From Aulosira sp. FACHB-615 (GTDB taxonomy: Bacteria; Cyanobacteriota; Cyanobacteriia; Cyanobacteriales; Nostocaceae), in the NCBI RefSeq assembly GCF_014698045.1, contig NZ_JACJSE010000006.1, forward strand, positions 1-64,000: a DNA stretch of 64,000 bases, read 5' to 3'. This document shows, in pieces, positions 9,157 through 18,534 of the stretch. The notes beneath the pieces were generated by a model. It was not told the DNA's origin. It saw only the letters and a list, made by a program, of their open reading frames with translations, and ran no database searches. The translations under genes and the position numbers were made by a program. Numbering within the stretch: position 1 is the first letter of the stretch; each line of letters starts with the position of its first letter.

Positions 9157-9289
9157 GACTTACGCATAAAAACGAAAAATCAAGGGTTTGGGCGAGGGTG
9201 TAGGGGTACATAGGTATAGAAGTGTATGTATCTAAAACCCTTACACCCTTACACCCAATATTCATAGACCATCTTGGTGTGTAAATCCT
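9157..9289. mobile_element. MITE-like element, copy A (degenerate right end)
   Basis: The left end GACTTACGCATAAAAAC and the core AAATCAAGGGTTT...GGCGAGGGTGTAGGGGT match the element at 32749-32943. The right end TGTGTAAATCCT is a decayed form of TGCGTAAGTCCT. There is no coding capacity. It fills most of the gap between the diiron gene and the next gene. Confidence 0.6.
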
Positions 9290-9322
9290 GCTAAGGACAA
9301 AGGACAAATGACTAATAACTGA

Positions 9323-10156
9323 TCAAAACCCCGCGATGGGATCAGGTTGAGATTGGAGATATTGTAAAAAGCTGTGCAGTTCTTCTTCCGTCAGCAAAGT
9401 ACGTCCCCGTTTACCGTAGGTTTTAATCAGATGTTCTCTTCCCTGTTCTGGTGTCCAGCCTAAACGTTGCAACTCCACATCGGTTTTTGCAATCACATCA
9501 GACAAATCGACTGCTTCTGCTTTCTTTTTTCTTTTACTGGTGGTTGTGGAAGTAGTTGCAGTTTCAGAAGAACTATAATTGCGGGGTGTAAATGGAGTGA
9601 CATTACTTGCAGTCATTCCCGAAAAAGCAGGTGTTTCTGGCTGATGCGGAACTTCAATTTCTAAATTATCGACAGAGGGAACAAACGCTGGCTCTCGATT
9701 GGGAGTTAAAGGTAAGCTAGGCGTTAAATCTGGGGTATGAGTATCAATGCTTAATGCTTCCGCAGTAAATAAATCGGGTGTGATAGTTTTACTACTAGCA
9801 GCGACTGGAGATATTTCCGGTTTACTAGTCACTAATTCCAAATTCTTATCGGGGGTAGCTGCATAAGTTGATTCTACTGTTGTCTGAATCACAGGCATAG
9901 GAGCTACAGAATTTGTCACTTGAGGTAATGATTCTGCCTGAGTTTGTGGTTTATTTTTTACCCCTAATACCATCAGCGCCCGGTTGCGGGCTTGGTCTTC
10001 CGCGGCTTCTACGGTTTCGGCGGCGGCTAAACCAGTAGCACGGATTACACCGTCAATCTGCACACTGGCTCTAACAATATATTTGCCTTGAAAAATGTCT
10101 ACTAATTCGGAAGTTAAACTACCGTTGGGATACAAGCTCTGAAATTGAGCCAACAT
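9323..10156 (-). CDS. Conserved cyanobacterial protein with N- and C-terminal small domains (unknown)
   Basis: The protein has 277 residues. The N-terminal 70 residues (LVDIFQGKYIVRASVQIDG, then AETVEAAEDQARNRALMVLG) have the pattern of a small nucleic-acid-related alpha/beta domain in which a sequence is flagged across many rows. A Pro/Thr/Ser-rich linker of about 140 residues follows, then a KRKKK basic patch. The C-terminal helical module is QRLGWTPEQGREHLIKTYGK...LTEEELHSFLQYL. I recall the C-terminal module from other cyanobacterial proteins, some linked to DNA recombination or repair, but cannot assign a function. The frame is intact. Confidence 0.7.
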   Translation of the reverse strand: MLAQFQSLYPNGSLTSELVDIFQGKYIVRASVQIDGVIRATGLAAAETVEAAEDQARNRALMVLGVKNKPQTQAESLPQVTNSVAPMPVIQTTVESTYAATPDKNLELVTSKPEISPVAASSKTITPDLFTAEALSIDTHTPDLTPSLPLTPNREPAFVPSVDNLEIEVPHQPETPAFSGMTASNVTPFTPRNYSSSETATTSTTTSKRKKKAEAVDLSDVIAKTDVELQRLGWTPEQGREHLIKTYGKRGRTLLTEEELHSFLQYLQSQPDPIAGF

Positions 10157-11481
10157 AATACTGTCACCAAAATCTAATGTCTGCTAAATCACGGGGTTAA
10201 TTTTCTTGGATTTCTCTCTTGTGAGAAATCCAGGGGTGTGGGAGGGGTAGGAGGATGGTGAAGAAATCTTTCCCCCCTCTCTCCCCACACTCCCCACACT
10301 CCCCACACCCCCTACCTATACGTGAGAAATTCGGGTTTTATCTATAGCAGGGAACAGAGAGGGGGAAACAAGGACGTTTGACAATTATTCCTTGTCTTCA
10401 TTCATCTGGCAACTGCGATATTTACCCCAATGGCGAAAGGAAGATAACTATAATATGTCCACAGTGAATCTATGGAAATATTTTAATTTAAGTCTATAAT
10501 TCCTGGGTCGGCAGAGAAAAGTTTTCGGAAATCTCAGCTTTGGCAAAGTTGATTTGTCCTGGAAAGCGATCGCCTACAACCCCTGCCCCATCCTCCAGCT
10601 AATTTTTCTGGTATCTTAAAGTTCAGAGTAATGTTTATGCTTTATCTGTGGTGTCGTCATTGCAGCAGTAACAATTATTTTGAGGCATAATTAACTACTA
10701 GCTCTATTTATGTAGGTTATATCGCCTTCAGTGCTATACTATTTACCTAAATCTCTATTTAGAATTATTTCCTAGAAGTACGCTCTAAATCTACAATAAT
10801 GGAGATAAGGTTCGCCCTCACTGCTTGTCTGACTGCTGACCTAATTGTTACCGATTCTACATGTGGGAATATTGGGTTAATCGGCAGTTTCTCCTAGTTA
10901 AACATCAGAGTCGGATGGCGTAAAAGCACCTTCAAGCTAGACAATCAAACACCTGTGGTTTTTCCGAATTGATCGCTTTTGGGTACTGTGGAGATGAACC
11001 TTAAGCCAACCTCTCAAAAACCCTTTGCGTAATTAATTAGCAGGTAAAACCCCCTCATCAGGCGTACTTTATCAGTTTGGTTCAGTGAAGGAGCAGAAAA
11101 CGTCAATTAACTCTGAAATGGTCATGCAGTGAGAAGTTCTCAAATTTGGGGAGTAAGTTAATCTCCAGGTAGGGGAACTTCACAGAACCAAGCCTCAAGG
11201 CAACTCGTTTCCAGTTAGTTAGTATCTGTAGGCCGTGAGGGTATACAGAACAGAACCAGATTCAAGAAGAATTCAGAAGTCAGAATTCAGGAGTCAGAAC
11301 AAGAAAGTGTGATGAAGCAGCGCCAAGAGTTAGAACCACCAAATCATAAATTGAGTGTGAGACTTAAACCCCTGATTCATCCACCAGTCGCCAAAAGGTA
11401 AATTCTGAATTCTGACTCCTGTCTCCTGGATTCTTCATTGTTAAACCAACATGATGTTTTGACCAAAGGTCGGTTCACTGC
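10157..11481. other. 1.3-kb non-coding region with candidate structured RNA
   Basis: No credible gene is seen. 10200-10320 holds a C-rich/G-rich inverted repeat. From about 10860 the composition becomes balanced and local stems appear: arms GTGAGAAGTTC (11129-11139) and GAACTTCAC (11175-11183) with an inner GGAG/CTCC stem, then TCTGTA (11225-11230) with TACAGA (11244-11249). 11270-11430 has GAATTCAGGAGTCAG-type dispersed repeats. It could be a long 5' leader of the RNB gene or an unnamed ncRNA. It does not look like tmRNA, RNase P RNA or SRP RNA. Confidence 0.45.
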
Positions 11482-13833
11482 ATGGAATTTTCAATCGCTA
11501 CACTCCTTGCCAATTTCACCGATGATAAATTGGTAGCTCGGAAAGTTTTAGAAAAGAAACTTGGCTGCGAAGATGAGGATAGTTTAGAAAAGCTGCATAT
11601 TGCCTTAGATATTCTCGAAAAAATCGGAATTTTAGTCAAAGAACGGGGCAAATATCGCCGCGTCTTTGAAGAAGGGGTGATTGAAGCCAAACTTCGCTGT
11701 TCTAGTAAAGGCTTTTGTTTTGCGATTCAAGATGTAGAAGGCGCTGAAGATATCTACATCCGCGAAAGTCATTTAAGTAATGCGTGGAATGGCGATCGCG
11801 TTTTGGTAAGAGTTCTCAAAGAAGGCAGTCGGCGGCGCTCTCCCGAAGGCGAAGTTAAGTTAATTTTAGAACGTTCTAATCACACTTTACTAGCCCGAAT
11901 TAAACAAGTAGAAAGTGGTTTTCGCGCTGTACCTTTAGATGATCGCCTGTTGTTTGAACTCAAGTTGCAAACAAATGGGATGACTTTTGCCGAAGCCATC
12001 GACCATCTCGCCCATGTGGAAGTACTGCGTTATCCTTTAGCACAATATCCCCCCCTGGGAAGGGTCGTGCAAATTTTGGGTAGCGATGCGGAAGCCGCCG
12101 CCGATATTGATTTGGTGACTTGTAAACATGATTTATCCCGCAATTTTTCCGAAGCGGTACAAGAAGCAGCTGCGAAGTTACCCAAACGCATCCTGAAAGC
12201 GGACATCAAAACCAGATTAGATTTACGCAGTTTATTTACCTTGGCAATTACGGGGATCAATACTGATGCCAAGTTAGTAGAAAATGCTTTGAGTTTGGAA
12301 AAAACCAACAAAGGTTGGCGTTTAGGCTTTCACATTGCCGATGTTTCTCACTTCATTCAACCTGATGAAATTTTAGACAGAGAAGCCTTGAAGCGCGGAC
12401 GTTCTGTGTATTTGGGTGATTTAGTCTTGCCTATGTTACCAGACACGGTAGCCGATCGCTGTTCTTTGGCAGCAGGAAGCGATCGCTTGACACTCTCATT
12501 CTTAATTACCATCGACCCAACGTCAGGGGAAGTGGAAGAATGGGAAATTCAGCCGAGTGTGATTAATGTTGATACCGCCATCAATAAAGACAAGGCGGAA
12601 GCAGTTCTCAGTGGTCAACCTGCTAAGGAATCTGAGGAAGTTATTCAGTTATTGCAAAACCTGGAAGGTTTACACCAAGTCGTCAAACAAGCACGCCTCG
12701 CCCGTGGTAGCTTGCAATTAAACTTGCCACCCAATCAAAATCCTTACTTTGATGAAGGAATGTTAGGCGCGGTTGTGGTGAATAATTTAACTGTGCGATC
12801 GCTCCTCACAGAGTTTACCCTGTTAGTCAATCAACTCATGGCAGAACATCTCAGTGCATTAGGTATTCCCGCCATTTGGCGAGTCCAAGGCGCACCTGAT
12901 CCCGAAGATGTCCAAGAAATGCTCAAACTGGCAATTAATTTGGGTGTGGAACTGACATTAGACCCCGAAACGGATATCCAACCCTTAGATTATCAGTTAT
13001 TAACGCGAGCCTTTGCCGAATCGCCTTCCGAACAGGTGTTAACTTATTTGTTGCAAGACACCCTCAAGCCAGCCGCCTACAGCACCACCAAAGGCAGTCA
13101 TTTTGGCTTGGCACTAGCGCAATATACCCACTGTACTTCGCCCTTACGCCGCTATCCCGATTTGCTCTTGCAACGAGTTTACTACCGACTGATTGAACAT
13201 GGACGCGATCGCCGCACTACCCGCGTTAAAGACCGCGTTAACCTGCGTCATTCATCATCCCACATCGAAGTAAGTTGGAACGTCTTACCGCCCGAATTGC
13301 AACAGGAACTGCAAAGCGATTTAACCAGGGTCATCATTCAACTCAACGACCGTGAAAAAGAAGTCCAAGAAGCTGAAGCTGACTTGGCAGGGTTGCAAAA
13401 AGCCCAACTGATGAAACAACGCATCGGGCAAGTCTTCCAAGGCGTAATTACTGGTGTGCAGTCCTACGGGTTCTTTGTAGAAATTGAAGTCCCAACCACA
13501 GACTCGCCCAAACAAAAACATCCCAGTGCGCCATTACGGGTAGAAGGATTAGTCCACGTTAGTTCATTAAAAGATGACTGGTATGAATATCGCGCCAGAC
13601 AACAAGCCTTGTTTGGTCGAAAAAATCGTGCTTCTTACAGATTAGGCGATCGTGTATCTGTCCAGGTGAAGAGTGTCGATTATTACCGCCAACAAATTGA
13701 TTTAGTCACCGTTGGCAGTGATGGCCTACCTAAAGGCTTAGGTAATTCTAGTCTTAACGATGACCGAGATGATATTTATCTATCTCGTGACCTTGAACCT
13801 AGCGATTTAGAAGCTTATGCTGATGATGAATAA
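11482..13833 (+). CDS. RNase II/R-family protein, Zam-like, catalytic aspartates replaced
   Basis: The 783-residue protein has an N-terminal winged-helix part (1-70), OB/CSD-like domains, the RNB core (about 235-560) and a C-terminal S1 domain (GQVFQGVITGVQSYGFFVEIE, near residue 650). In active enzymes the RNB core carries four Mg-binding Asp residues (pattern ID...D-x-D-D-A). Here the segment reads LAITGINTDAKLVENALSLE, so these positions are T, L, E and N and exoribonuclease activity is doubtful. Length and architecture fit the cyanobacterial Zam (acetazolamide-resistance) protein rather than classical RNase II. It is followed after 19 bp by ubiX, so the two are probably co-transcribed. 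A very long non-coding region precedes it. Confidence 0.88.
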   Translation: MEFSIATLLANFTDDKLVARKVLEKKLGCEDEDSLEKLHIALDILEKIGILVKERGKYRRVFEEGVIEAKLRCSSKGFCFAIQDVEGAEDIYIRESHLSNAWNGDRVLVRVLKEGSRRRSPEGEVKLILERSNHTLLARIKQVESGFRAVPLDDRLLFELKLQTNGMTFAEAIDHLAHVEVLRYPLAQYPPLGRVVQILGSDAEAAADIDLVTCKHDLSRNFSEAVQEAAAKLPKRILKADIKTRLDLRSLFTLAITGINTDAKLVENALSLEKTNKGWRLGFHIADVSHFIQPDEILDREALKRGRSVYLGDLVLPMLPDTVADRCSLAAGSDRLTLSFLITIDPTSGEVEEWEIQPSVINVDTAINKDKAEAVLSGQPAKESEEVIQLLQNLEGLHQVVKQARLARGSLQLNLPPNQNPYFDEGMLGAVVVNNLTVRSLLTEFTLLVNQLMAEHLSALGIPAIWRVQGAPDPEDVQEMLKLAINLGVELTLDPETDIQPLDYQLLTRAFAESPSEQVLTYLLQDTLKPAAYSTTKGSHFGLALAQYTHCTSPLRRYPDLLLQRVYYRLIEHGRDRRTTRVKDRVNLRHSSSHIEVSWNVLPPELQQELQSDLTRVIIQLNDREKEVQEAEADLAGLQKAQLMKQRIGQVFQGVITGVQSYGFFVEIEVPTTDSPKQKHPSAPLRVEGLVHVSSLKDDWYEYRARQQALFGRKNRASYRLGDRVSVQVKSVDYYRQQIDLVTVGSDGLPKGLGNSSLNDDRDDIYLSRDLEPSDLEAYADDE

Positions 13834-13852
13834 GTTTTGTTAAGAAAACCGC

Positions 13853-14473
13853 GTGTCACATCACACCAAGCCTTTAATCATTGGCGTATCAGGAGCATCT
13901 GGGCTAATTTATGCCGTTCGCGCTCTCAAGTATTTGCTTGCTGCTGACTATGAAATTGAATTAGTTGCCTCTAAATCAAGTTACATGGTTTGGCAAGCAG
14001 AACAGGAAATTAAAATGCCAGCCGAACCAACTCAACAAGAGCAATTCTGGCGCGAACAAGCAGGAGTAGCCGTTGCAGGCAAACTACGCTGTCATCCTTG
14101 GAGTGATGTGGGAGCCAATATCGCCAGTGGCTCCTTTCGCACTTTGGGGATGATCATCATCCCTTGTAGTATGAGTACAGTTGCCAAGCTTGCTGGTGGC
14201 TTGAGTTCCGACCTACTGGAACGAGCTGCCGATGTCCAAATCAAAGAAGGACGCAAACTAGTTATCGTTCCCCGTGAAACTCCTTTTAGCCTGATTCATC
14301 TGCGGAACTTAACAACCTTGGCAGAAACGGGGGTGAGAATTGTCCCAGCTATACCTGCTTGGTATCACAACCCGCAAACTATCGAGGATTTGGTAGATTT
14401 CGTTGTTGCCAGGACTTTAGATCAATTGGAGATTGACTGCATCCCCATTCAACGATGGCAAGGTCATCGTTAA
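13853..14473 (+). CDS. ubiX: Flavin prenyltransferase UbiX
   Basis: The 206-residue protein has a GTG start. It shows the Rossmann-like flavoprotein opening IIGVSGASGLIYAVRAL, then SDVGANIASGSFRTLGMIIIPCSMSTVAKLAGG, RAADVQIKEGRKLVIVPRETPFSLIHLRNL. UbiX prenylates FMN with dimethylallyl phosphate to make the cofactor of UbiD decarboxylases, which serve quinone synthesis. It lies 19 bp after the RNB gene, so an operon is likely. Confidence 0.95.
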   Translation: MSHHTKPLIIGVSGASGLIYAVRALKYLLAADYEIELVASKSSYMVWQAEQEIKMPAEPTQQEQFWREQAGVAVAGKLRCHPWSDVGANIASGSFRTLGMIIIPCSMSTVAKLAGGLSSDLLERAADVQIKEGRKLVIVPRETPFSLIHLRNLTTLAETGVRIVPAIPAWYHNPQTIEDLVDFVVARTLDQLEIDCIPIQRWQGHR

Positions 14474-14550
14474 AGTATGAAGTATGAAGGCTGAAGTATG
14501 AAATTTATATTTCACACTTCATACTTCATACTTCATAATTCATAATTCAT
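14470..14550. repeat. STRR-like heptamer tandem repeat with inverted halves
   Basis: Runs of AAGTATG/AAGGCTG on the left and CATACTTCATACTTCATAA on the right form a long imperfect inverted repeat between ubiX and the next gene. Similar heptamer tracts occur at 20612-20630, 31788-31857 and 57493-57522. These match the short tandemly repeated repetitive sequences known in Nostocales. Confidence 0.7.
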
Positions 14551-14558
14551 ACTTTCTT

Positions 14559-15257
14559 ATGGCTGTACTTCGCTTAATTTTATTAGTGGCAATACTAGGA
14601 GGACTAACACTTTTGTTAGTGCAGAACTGGTCGCCTGCCATATCGTTAGTATTTTTGGGGGTGCGTACTCAACCATTACCCCTAGCGATGTGGATATTAT
14701 TCATTACTACTGCGGGTGCGTTGACATCTGTATTGATTACTACTTTATTTAAATTATCAAGTTATTTTGTAGGACAACCGCAACCAGCCCCCAAATCACG
14801 AGTTACTCCTAGACGTGTCACCACACCGCGTAGAGAAGAACCTCAATCTCAACCTTATACTCCGCCATCATCCTCTAGGTCAAATCAGGAGGCTGACAGT
14901 GAAGAATTTGATGATTGGGAAACTAGCAATAATAACGATGATTGGGATTTTGCGGAAAAGTCAGAACCAGCACCTCCCCCTAGAGCAAAAACCCAGCCAG
15001 AACGCAATTTTGAACCAGAAGAACGCCAGGCAGAGCCTAAAACTGCTTCTAAGTTTGGTTCAACCTACTCTTACAGCTACCGCGAACCAAAAAATACGGC
15101 GGCAGGCAAAACAGAATCAGTTTATGATGCTGACTACCGCGTGATTATTCCCCCCTACAAACAGCCTGAAGACGAACCCAAAAATACTAATGATGACGAT
15201 GACTGGTCATTTTTTGAGGATGATGAATTTGGGGATGAAGACAAACCACGGAAATGA
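14559..15257 (+). CDS. LapA-like two-helix membrane protein with acidic tail
   Basis: The protein has 232 residues. The first 75 contain two membrane helices (LRLILLVAILGGLTLLLVQN and AMWILFITTAGALTSVLIT) with the LapA/DUF1049 pattern LVQNWSPAISLVFLGVRTQPLPLAMWI. The remaining 155 residues are a polar, Asp/Glu/Pro-rich, low-complexity tail that is probably disordered and ends in an acidic cluster. LapA proteins act in envelope assembly in Gram-negatives, but the cyanobacterial version is uncharacterised. Confidence 0.75.
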   Translation: MAVLRLILLVAILGGLTLLLVQNWSPAISLVFLGVRTQPLPLAMWILFITTAGALTSVLITTLFKLSSYFVGQPQPAPKSRVTPRRVTTPRREEPQSQPYTPPSSSRSNQEADSEEFDDWETSNNNDDWDFAEKSEPAPPPRAKTQPERNFEPEERQAEPKTASKFGSTYSYSYREPKNTAAGKTESVYDADYRVIIPPYKQPEDEPKNTNDDDDWSFFEDDEFGDEDKPRK

Positions 15258-15281
15258 TTGAGTAGATGAGAGGTAGGAGGT

Positions 15282-15372
15282 AGGAGGCAGAAGAATTTTA
15301 GATTTTGGATTGCCGTTAGCGCAGCGTTAGCGAGTCCGCGAGCGTCTTTTAGATTGAAAGAGTTTCCTAATC
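15282..15372. repeat. 91-bp dispersed repeat, copy 1
   Basis: This starts AGGAGGCAGAAGAATTTTAG, passes through GCGCAGCGTTAGCGAGTCC and ends AGTTTCCTAATC. It is identical by eye to the reverse complement of 32944-33034. It is non-coding and lies between convergent genes. Confidence 0.8.
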
Positions 15373-15435
15373 TAAAATCCAAAATTTAAAATCCAAAATT
15401 GATTCACTCAGCACTTTCAAGTCAGTCTACAAACT

Positions 15436-15636
15436 TCAGACTTCACATTTCACACTTCTTTCCCGCGATTCTTGCTTGACTTGACCATTCATTGCTGCTT
15501 CCTGTAATGACATGAAAGCATTGAAATCTTCTGAGTCATAGCGGGTAGTCAATAAATGGCGCAATTGGTTTTCTGCTTCAACCGTTAGATAGCCAGTTGC
15601 TAAAGCTTGATGTACAACGTCACGAATTCGAGTCAT
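15436..15636 (-). CDS. Small conserved cyanobacterial protein (unknown)
   Basis: This is a 66-residue soluble protein (MTRIRDVVHQALATGYLTVEAENQLRHLL...). It is Glu/Gln-rich and helical, with no signal or membrane segment. I recall similar short proteins across Nostocales, with no known function. The ATG at 15636 is preceded by a purine-rich AGAGGC on the minus strand. It is divergent from the NB-ARC gene across about 465 bp (15637-16101), in which I see no other gene. Confidence 0.6.
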   Translation of the reverse strand: MTRIRDVVHQALATGYLTVEAENQLRHLLTTRYDSEDFNAFMSLQEAAMNGQVKQESRERSVKCEV

Positions 15637-16101
15637 GGTTGATGCCTCTTAACACACCACAATTAATTTATTCGGGCTGATTCTGGTAGATTACGCATCG
15701 GTTTTGGTGTTTATACCTTAAATTTTGCAAAGCTTAGTTCTGACAAGCTCAAAAATTCAGTCATTTTTTACACCTTGCTTGGCAAAAATTATTGATGAGC
15801 AGCTAGTTTCCAAGAACTTTAGAATTCCAATAATGTGATGTTAAAAACACAGTGGGATGCCAATCTAAAAATTCTCACAGTACAGACCAAAAGTTACGTA
15901 GATTTATGTTGACTGAATTTGGTTACTTAAAGTTTCAAACAAGCTTTATAAAAATTCCGTTAAGTCTAAAGATATCTAAGTAATAACTTCCAAGTCACCT
16001 AACAACAGTTAGTAAATTCGTTATAAATTTAATTTTGATTTATTCTGACTTCATCGAATAATAGTTAGGATATTTTCGGGGTTATATAAAATACATCAAT
16101 A

Positions 16102-17745
16102 ATGGTAATGATAACACCAGATGCAAATCAGGCAGAAGAGGAATTTTTTGAAGCTAAAAGTAATTGGGAGTTAGAAAAGTTATACGTAGATTTAGCTTCC
16201 ACAAAGGGTAAGGCTTTAACACCTGTAGAAAAGAAATTCTTGAGGGGTTTACTGTGTGGTTGTAGTCCGGCGGAAATTGCCAGTATAGTTTATCAAAGTC
16301 GCAGTAGTAGTACTGTGAGAGTTTATTTGTCTAATGGTTTATACAAGTATATAGAAGAAATGCTGAGTAATGCTGCTGGCTACTCAGTGAAGGTAAAAAA
16401 TTGGAGCCGTGTAACTTATTTACTTGAGAAAGCTGGGTATAAGAAAATCAGGTTTCAATTACCAGCTGCCATTATTCCCCAACAAACACAAACAACTCAA
16501 CAGACAGAGTTAGTCAAAACTTCTGCTACGTTGGTTCAAGACTGGGGTGAGGCAATTGATGTTAGTGTTTTTCATGGGCGCACCACAGAACTAGCAAAAA
16601 CTCAGCAATGGGTTTTGCAAGAAGGTTGTCGCTTGCTCTTACTATTAGGGATGGGTGGGATTGGTAAGACTGCTTTCTCGGTGAAGTTGGCACAAGAAAT
16701 TAAACATCAGTTCGATTATGTTATCTGGCGATCGCTACGTCTTGCCCCTGCCCCAGAGCAGATAATTGAACAGTTAATTCAGACTTTATCGCCCAATGCC
16801 GAGATAGTAATTGCAGAAACAATAGAAGGGCGCATCTCTCAATTGATAGATTTTCTGCGGCATAATAAATGTTTAATTATTTTAGATAATTTGGATGCAG
16901 TTTTAGCAAGTCATGATATTGAGGCAAATTTAACAGTTAGTCACCAAGGGATAAAGAATCATGTTCCGGCTTTTATCCTGCCGCAAATTCAATATCGTTC
17001 AGGTTATGAAATCTATGGTGAACTGATCAGGCGAATAGGTGAGTCTCAACATCAAAGTTGCTTACTATTAACCAGCCGAGAAAAAACTTCAGAGATAGCA
17101 GCTTTAGAAGGTAATACATTACCTGTGCGATCGCTCAAATTAACTGGTTTAAATCAATCAGAAAGTCTGTCACTTCTAAAGTATAAAGGATTATTCAATA
17201 TATCAGCAGAAAAATGCCGCATTTTGTCAGAACAATATGCCGGTAACCCCTTATTTCTGAAATTAGTAGCGACGACAATTCAAGATTTATTTGGGGGCAA
17301 TATTGATGAGTTTATTCAGCAGGGAACCGTAGTTTTTGGCGAAATTCGCACCATATTAGACCAACAGTTTAATCGGTTGTCGCAGTTAGAAAAGCACATA
17401 ATGTACTGGTTGGCAATGAATAAGAACGCTGTTTCGGTGCGACAATTGCAGAAAAACACCATACCAGGGTTATCGCCTAGATTGTCGCAAAGATTAATCT
17501 TAGAAGCTGTAGATTTGTTGCATAAGCGATCGCTACTGGAAAAAACTACACCTACGCCCATCGAACAACAAGCTTCTAGCTTTTCGCTAACTGTGGTGTT
17601 AATGGAGTATATCGTTGAACGGTTAATTGAGGAAAACTTGAAATTAAGTGACGAACAAGAAAGCTACTTTTTAATGAGTCAGACGATTTTTGCCGCCCAC
17701 CTCAAAAACCATATCAAACAAAGTCGCTTGAATGCCGAGATTTAA
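16102..17745 (+). CDS. NB-ARC STAND ATPase without C-terminal sensor repeats
   Basis: The protein has 547 residues. The N-terminal helical domain (LTPVEKKFLRGLLCGCSPAEIASIVY, then STVRVYLSNGLYKYIEEML) is the HTH-like module found at the start of many cyanobacterial NB-ARC proteins. The NB-ARC core has the P-loop LGMGGIGKTAFSVKLA (about residues 187-202), Walker B LIILDNLDAVL (about 256-266) and a sensor-1-like LLLTSREKT (about 325). The C-terminal 100 residues look like a winged helix. Relatives usually continue into WD40 or TPR sensors, and this one stops. It could be a truncated but functional switch. About 130 bp separate it from aroK. Confidence 0.85.
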   Translation: MVMITPDANQAEEEFFEAKSNWELEKLYVDLASTKGKALTPVEKKFLRGLLCGCSPAEIASIVYQSRSSSTVRVYLSNGLYKYIEEMLSNAAGYSVKVKNWSRVTYLLEKAGYKKIRFQLPAAIIPQQTQTTQQTELVKTSATLVQDWGEAIDVSVFHGRTTELAKTQQWVLQEGCRLLLLLGMGGIGKTAFSVKLAQEIKHQFDYVIWRSLRLAPAPEQIIEQLIQTLSPNAEIVIAETIEGRISQLIDFLRHNKCLIILDNLDAVLASHDIEANLTVSHQGIKNHVPAFILPQIQYRSGYEIYGELIRRIGESQHQSCLLLTSREKTSEIAALEGNTLPVRSLKLTGLNQSESLSLLKYKGLFNISAEKCRILSEQYAGNPLFLKLVATTIQDLFGGNIDEFIQQGTVVFGEIRTILDQQFNRLSQLEKHIMYWLAMNKNAVSVRQLQKNTIPGLSPRLSQRLILEAVDLLHKRSLLEKTTPTPIEQQASSFSLTVVLMEYIVERLIEENLKLSDEQESYFLMSQTIFAAHLKNHIKQSRLNAEI

Positions 17746-17878
17746 AGTAAAGTGAGGAATTGAGAATTTACTGGAGTAAAGCAACGGGCGAGCGTAGTTG
17801 AAAGGATAAGTTAACGGCAAGCCAAGACGCAAACAGTAATTCCCAATCCAAAATCTAAAATTTCAAATCTAAAATTGT

Positions 17879-18439
17879 ATGAGCAGCTTATTGCAAGGAG
17901 TCAGCCTGTACTTGATTGGGATGATGGGCGCTGGTAAAACAACGGTAGGACGATTACTAGCACAGCAGTTGGGTTATGGGTTTGTAGATACTGATGATGT
18001 GATTACTCAAGCCACAGGTAGATCCATCAATCAGTTATTTGCCGAAGAAGGAGAAACTGCATTTCGCCAGTTGGAAAGTGATGTATTGGCACAAATTAGC
18101 GCCCATATTAAATTGACTGTAGCCACAGGTGGCGGCATTGTGCTGCGGCGAGAAAATTGGAGTTACTTGCGCCACGGTTTAATTGTGTGGCTAGATGTAC
18201 CCGTGGAATTACTCTACACCCGCTTGGCGGAAGATAATACCAGACCACTACTGCAAGATCCTGATCCCCAAGGTAAATTGCGATCGCTCCTCGAACAACG
18301 CCAACCACTCTACGCCCAAGCTGATTTACACATCATCGTCAACGAAGGTGAAACACCAGAACAAATCGCTAACAGAGTGATGGCAGCCATTCCTAGTGTG
18401 TTGAAAACTACTGCATCACACCAGAATGTAGAAAATTGA
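17879..18439 (+). CDS. aroK: Shikimate kinase
   Basis: The 186-residue protein phosphorylates shikimate at O-3 with ATP in aromatic amino-acid synthesis. It has the P-loop GMMGAGKTTVGRLLA (near residues 15-29), the shikimate-binding DTDDVI and GExxFRxxE (EGETAFRQLESD), ATGGGIVLR and the lid region EDNTRPLL. Length is typical. It is followed by argB after about 95 bp. Confidence 0.96.
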   Translation: MSSLLQGVSLYLIGMMGAGKTTVGRLLAQQLGYGFVDTDDVITQATGRSINQLFAEEGETAFRQLESDVLAQISAHIKLTVATGGGIVLRRENWSYLRHGLIVWLDVPVELLYTRLAEDNTRPLLQDPDPQGKLRSLLEQRQPLYAQADLHIIVNEGETPEQIANRVMAAIPSVLKTTASHQNVEN

Positions 18440-18534
18440 GCGATCGCCTTGTTCATACTCAGCACTTCCAAGCAAGAGATTGTGACCAGTGAAAAAGTCT
18501 TCTACACTGACTGCATAGGTTTAAAATCTCAACC

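Noticed and set aside
10860..11270. tmRNA, RNase P RNA, SRP RNA or a cobalamin riboswitch
   Set aside because: Conserved sequence hallmarks of these RNAs that I know are absent.
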